Source of the DNA: Bacteroidota bacterium
GTDB lineage: Bacteria > Bacteroidota > Bacteroidia > Flavobacteriales > Flavobacteriaceae
Direction: 5' to 3'
NCBI GenBank assembly: GCA_947468985.1
Contig: CANINJ010000072.1
Coordinates: 1 to 8,490, forward strand
DNA length: 8,490 nucleotides
Shown here: positions 6,354-8,490 of the stretch, one piece after another
Layout of the letters: every line of letters begins with the position of its first letter
Numbering within the stretch: the stretch's first letter is position 1
The notes under the pieces: model-generated
Told to the model about the DNA's origin: nothing
The model's input: the letters and a program-made list of their open reading frames with translations, nothing else
Databases searched by the model: none
Translations under genes and position numbers: made by a program

Positions 6354-6626
6354 ATGACAACAAAAAATTTAGATACTCGATTTGAAGAAGCAGTTGAAAT
6401 TGCTGCCGCTATGTCGCAGGATTCTTTACCTCAAGATGTCCAATTGCGACTTTACGCCTATTATAAGCAATCTACTTTTGGTACATTAAACAGCAATCAT
6501 AATTCCGATTTTGATTTGAGAAATGCCTTTAAAACAAATGCTTGGATGCAAATAAGTCATCTGTCTGTAGAAGAAGCAAAAGAATTGTACATTGAAAATA
6601 TACTTTTATTACAAAAAAACAAATAG
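6354..6626 (+). CDS. Acyl-CoA-binding protein
   Basis: The product has 90 residues, the size of a single-domain acyl-CoA-binding protein (ACBP), a four-helix cytoplasmic protein that binds and buffers long-chain acyl-CoA esters. The core Y-A-Y-Y-K-Q-S-T-F-G at 34-43 matches the family signature. The main ligand-binding residues of animal ACBP (Tyr28, Lys32, Lys54, Tyr73) correspond to Y34, K38, K60 and Y79, all present, and W64 aligns with the conserved Trp58. The ATG follows the psd stop codon with no gap, which argues for coupling. The context suggests delivery or protection of acyl groups for membrane lipid synthesis or fatty-acid breakdown; this is inference. ACBP is best known from eukaryotes but also occurs in some bacteria, including Bacteroidetes. 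Confidence 0.93.
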   Translation: MTTKNLDTRFEEAVEIAAAMSQDSLPQDVQLRLYAYYKQSTFGTLNSNHNSDFDLRNAFKTNAWMQISHLSVEEAKELYIENILLLQKNK

Positions 6627-6635
6627 CTATTTATT

Positions 6636-7430
6636 ATGAAGAAGAAAAGTTGGTTTTTAATGTGTTTTTCACTGGTAACTCTCCTCCTTTCGTGCAATAA
6701 TAAAAAACTTACAGAAGTTGTTGAAGTCCCACTTCCTACTTCTGAAGATAAATTTACCATTGGAAGTCCAGATGATATTTCTGCTGAAGACGGGGAATTT
6801 AAATTACTAAAACTTCCTTATTCTTACGATGCATTAGCACCAAGTATTGATGCTCGTACGATGGAACTTCACTATTCAAAACATTATTTGGCATATACCA
6901 ATAGCTTGAATAAAGCGATAGAAGGAACCGAATTAGAAGACCTTACTATTGAAGAAATTTTATCAAAAGCTGTAGCCGACAGTTTGAATTTGAGAAATAA
7001 TGCAGGTGGATTTTACAATCACGGTTTGTTTTGGGAATGTATAGGCCCTAAAGCAGGTGGACAACCAAAAGATACTTTAGCGCTTGCCATCAATAAAACT
7101 TTTGGATCATTTGAAGGTTTCAAAAATCAATTTAAAAATGCTGCAAACAAACAATTTGGTTCTGGTTGGGCTTGGTTGGTTGTTGATAAATCGGGAAAAC
7201 TTCAAGTTACAAATACACCAAATCAAGACAATCCTTTGATGCCAAAAGCAGTTGTTTCTGGAACTCCTATTTTAGCTTTGGATGTTTGGGAACACGCGTA
7301 TTATTTAGGATATCAAAATAAACGGAAAAATTATATTGATGCTTTTTTTTATGTAATAAATTGGAAAGTTGTGGGTGAAAAATACGAAGAAGCATTAAAT
7401 AACAAACCTACTCCCGCACCACTACAATAG
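6636..7430 (+). CDS. Fe/Mn-family superoxide dismutase, lipoprotein form
   Basis: The product has 264 residues, about 60 more than ordinary bacterial Fe/Mn dismutases. The excess is an N-terminal lipoprotein signal, L-L-L-S-C at 16-20 with lipid-bearing Cys20, plus an acidic linker of about 35 residues. The enzyme should thus be tethered outside the cytoplasm, where it would convert superoxide to oxygen and hydrogen peroxide. The metal ligands are all present: H79 (E-L-H), H129 (N-H-G-L-F-W), D216 and H220 (L-D-V-W-E-H), with the gateway Y87. G125 together with Q197 (N-Q-D-N-P) places the outer-sphere glutamine in the Mn-type position, which favours a Mn or cambialistic enzyme; metal choice cannot be settled from sequence. 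It follows the acyl-CoA-binding protein gene by 9 nt and probably shares its transcript. Its last 23 nt overlap the convergent gene on the minus strand. Confidence 0.95.
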   Translation: MKKKSWFLMCFSLVTLLLSCNNKKLTEVVEVPLPTSEDKFTIGSPDDISAEDGEFKLLKLPYSYDALAPSIDARTMELHYSKHYLAYTNSLNKAIEGTELEDLTIEEILSKAVADSLNLRNNAGGFYNHGLFWECIGPKAGGQPKDTLALAINKTFGSFEGFKNQFKNAANKQFGSGWAWLVVDKSGKLQVTNTPNQDNPLMPKAVVSGTPILALDVWEHAYYLGYQNKRKNYIDAFFYVINWKVVGEKYEEALNNKPTPAPLQ

Positions 7431-8070
7431 TTGCTTTGTAACCCGTTGCGAGATTCCATTGGTTTTGAGAAATTAATCCACCTTTTTCATCAAATACTTG
7501 AAATTCAGCTGTATTAGGCCCTGAACTTCCTTGATTAATAGCTTCAATATCAATTTTATTAAACCCTTTTTTTAGGGTAACTTCAAATTGTTGAAATTCT
7601 CCTTCCAATAAAATATCAGATTGAATTAGAACGTCATTAATATAAATTCTCACCCTGTCTCCATCTACAAATTCATTGTCACGGCAATAAATACTTACAA
7701 AAGTAGATTTGGTTTTGAAATCTCCTAAATTTTGATTTTTCCTAAAAACTTGAGAAACTTCACCTTCTTTTTTATTTAATTTTTGTTGGTATATATCTCC
7801 TGGATTTTTAAACTCATTGCTCAAATACAAACTTATGGGCTTGCTCTCTCCTATTTTCTTAAAAATAGTTTTGGTATTTGGATTGGTTGGCAAAGGATCT
7901 AAAACAAGTGGCGTTTTAGGAACTGTGTTTAAATCTGATTTATCCTTTGGTGCAAATGCTTTTTCTTTACTTTTAATTTTAGGAATAGTAATAGAATTAT
8001 TCCCGTCAAATTGAGAAAATCCCTTTGTTGCAATTCCGATTGTAAGTAATGAAAATAGAATAAACTTCAT
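7408..8070 (-). CDS. Conserved exported protein of unknown function
   Basis: The product is 220 residues. Residues 1-20 form a signal peptide ending G-F-S-Q, with signal peptidase I cleavage plausible around 19-20. Residues about 21-65 are rich in Lys, Pro, Asn and Thr and look disordered. Residues about 122-220 form a compact beta-rich domain: D-G-D-R-V-R-I-Y-I-N-D (136-146) reads as adjacent strands with an Asp turn, followed by L-K-K-G-F-N-K-I-D-I-E-A, Q-G-S-S-G-P-N-T-A-E-F and a closing A-T-I-V-V-V-R-E. I recall similar domains in other Flavobacteriaceae exported proteins but know no function; a carbohydrate-binding or adhesin-like role would be speculation. There is no C-terminal type IX secretion tag. 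The start is supported by a promoter about 30 nt upstream. The 3' end overlaps the dismutase gene by 23 nt, tail to tail. Confidence 0.85.
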   Translation of the reverse strand: MKFILFSLLTIGIATKGFSQFDGNNSITIPKIKSKEKAFAPKDKSDLNTVPKTPLVLDPLPTNPNTKTIFKKIGESKPISLYLSNEFKNPGDIYQQKLNKKEGEVSQVFRKNQNLGDFKTKSTFVSIYCRDNEFVDGDRVRIYINDVLIQSDILLEGEFQQFEVTLKKGFNKIDIEAINQGSSGPNTAEFQVFDEKGGLISQNQWNLATGYKATIVVVRE

Positions 8071-8100
8071 TTATGGTATTTGAAAATTCTTAATAATGGA

Positions 8101-8130
8101 TAAAAATAGAAACAATACGTATTTATCAAA
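8101..8130 (-). promoter_or_regulatory. Candidate promoter for the exported protein gene at 7408..8070
   Basis: On the minus strand TTTG (8130..8127), an 18-nt spacer and TATTTTTA (8108..8101) match the -33 box fully and the -7 consensus TAnnTTTG except for the last base. Transcription should begin near 8096, about 26 nt before the ATG at 8070. It lies downstream of the valS terminator, so the gene is probably transcribed on its own. Confidence 0.5.
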
Positions 8131-8192
8131 TTCTAATTAACTAAAAATTATATTTTCGGTTTGAATTTAAGAGTGTTTTCTTTAAAAAAGTA

Positions 8193-8242
8193 GCCACGAA
8201 TTTCTGCTAATTAATTTGTATTAATTCGTGATAATTCGTGGC
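8193..8242 (-). terminator. Hairpin terminator downstream of valS
   Basis: GCCACGAATT (8193..8202) pairs perfectly with AATTCGTGGC (8233..8242). An inner 7-bp stem, AATTAAT (8209..8215) with ATTAATT (8220..8226), has a TTGT loop, and the two stems are separated by a 6-by-6 internal loop. On the minus strand the stem is followed within 3 nt by a run of six T (plus 8184..8189), which fits rho-independent termination of valS 16 nt after its stop. AATTCGTG occurs twice inside (8223..8230 and 8233..8240). The GCCACGAATT arm resembles a dispersed hairpin family I recall from Flavobacterium genomes. Confidence 0.7.
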
Positions 8243-8258
8243 AAAAAAATTAAATCTA

Positions 8259-8490
8259 TTATTTCAGACTTGCTAAACTTTGCTCGATTGTTCCAATTTT
8301 TGCAAGTGCATCCGCTTCTTTTTGTTTTTCGTTTGCCAATACTTTTTCGGGCGCACTAGTAACAAATTTTTCATTTGACAATTTTGCTTGTACCGATTTC
8401 AAAAATCCTTGAATGTATTTCAGCTCTTCTGTTAATTTCGCGATTTCTTCTTCTACATTGATATTTCCTGTAATTGGGATAAAATATTCA
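8259..8490 (-). CDS. valS: Valyl-tRNA synthetase, C-terminal end only
   Basis: Only the last 76 residues lie in the window; the gene runs off the right edge. ValRS attaches valine to tRNA-Val in the cytoplasm. The segment begins E-Y-F-I-P-I-T-G-N-I-N-V-E-E-E and continues as a heptad-rich Lys/Glu/Leu helix ending L-A-S-L-K. It contains L-S-N-E-K-F-V (about residues 42-48 of the fragment) and A-P-E-K-V-L, which are the hallmarks of the C-terminal coiled-coil arm that contacts the tRNA in ValRS. The catalytic core cannot be seen here. The stop codon is TAA, followed by the hairpin terminator at 8193..8242. Confidence 0.9.
   Translation of the reverse strand, partial: EYFIPITGNINVEEEIAKLTEELKYIQGFLKSVQAKLSNEKFVTSAPEKVLANEKQKEADALAKIGTIEQSLASLK

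Noticed and set aside
6557..6760. 67-residue frame on the minus strand
   Set aside because: It spans the ACBP/dismutase junction antisense to two well-supported genes.
7817..8014. 65-residue frame on the plus strand with a hydrophobic N-terminus
   Set aside because: It is antisense to the exported protein gene, whose signal peptide and domain are convincing; the hydrophobic look is a by-product.
1..8490. Search for CRISPR arrays, tRNA or rRNA genes, transposons, phage genes, toxin-antitoxin or other defence systems
   Set aside because: No spaced repeat array, cloverleaf, transposase, integrase or recognised defence protein was found; the coding space is filled by housekeeping and envelope genes.

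Overview
The window looks like chromosomal DNA from a Flavobacteriaceae member, most likely Flavobacterium or a close relative. The supporting signs are the low G+C content, strongly AT-rich intergenic stretches, promoters of the Bacteroidetes type (TTTG, about 19 nt, TAnnTTTG), starts with little or no Shine-Dalgarno sequence, lipoprotein signals ending in L-S-C-N, and several proteins typical of that family. The genus is an inference from recall of these families, not from a database search.

Layout, left to right. (1) 1..1027 (-): the N-terminal 342 residues of a saccharopine/alanine-dehydrogenase-fold oxidoreductase, cut by the window edge. (2) 1028..1228: a divergent intergenic region with one good promoter on each strand. 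(3) 1229..2419 (+): a lipoprotein serine hydrolase of the beta-lactamase/class C family. (4) 2547..3854 (+): rimO, the ribosomal protein S12 methylthiotransferase. (5) 3933..4373 (+): a small exported helical protein of unknown function. (6) 4423..4464: a strong hairpin between convergent genes. (7) 4519..5451 (-): a fused cyclophilin-FKBP peptidyl-prolyl isomerase. (8) 5452..5699: a second divergent intergenic region. (9) 5700..7430 (+): a tight cluster of phosphatidylserine decarboxylase, an acyl-CoA-binding protein and a lipoprotein superoxide dismutase. (10) 7408..8070 (-): an exported protein of unknown function whose 3' end overlaps the dismutase gene. (11) 8193..8242: a hairpin that fits a terminator for valS. 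(12) 8259..8490 (-): the C-terminal end of valyl-tRNA synthetase, cut by the right edge.

How the genes relate. psd and the acyl-CoA-binding protein gene abut with no spacer, and the dismutase follows 9 nt later. This is a probable transcription unit joining membrane phospholipid synthesis, acyl-CoA handling and an envelope-anchored antioxidant enzyme. The remaining genes are mostly separate housekeeping or envelope genes. No CRISPR array, transposase, integrase, phage gene, toxin-antitoxin pair or recognisable defence system is visible, and I do not see a new multi-gene system. The more unusual points are the dual-family immunophilin, the lipoprotein dismutase in a lipid operon, two uncharacterised exported proteins, the convergent gene overlap, and small dispersed intergenic repeats and hairpins.
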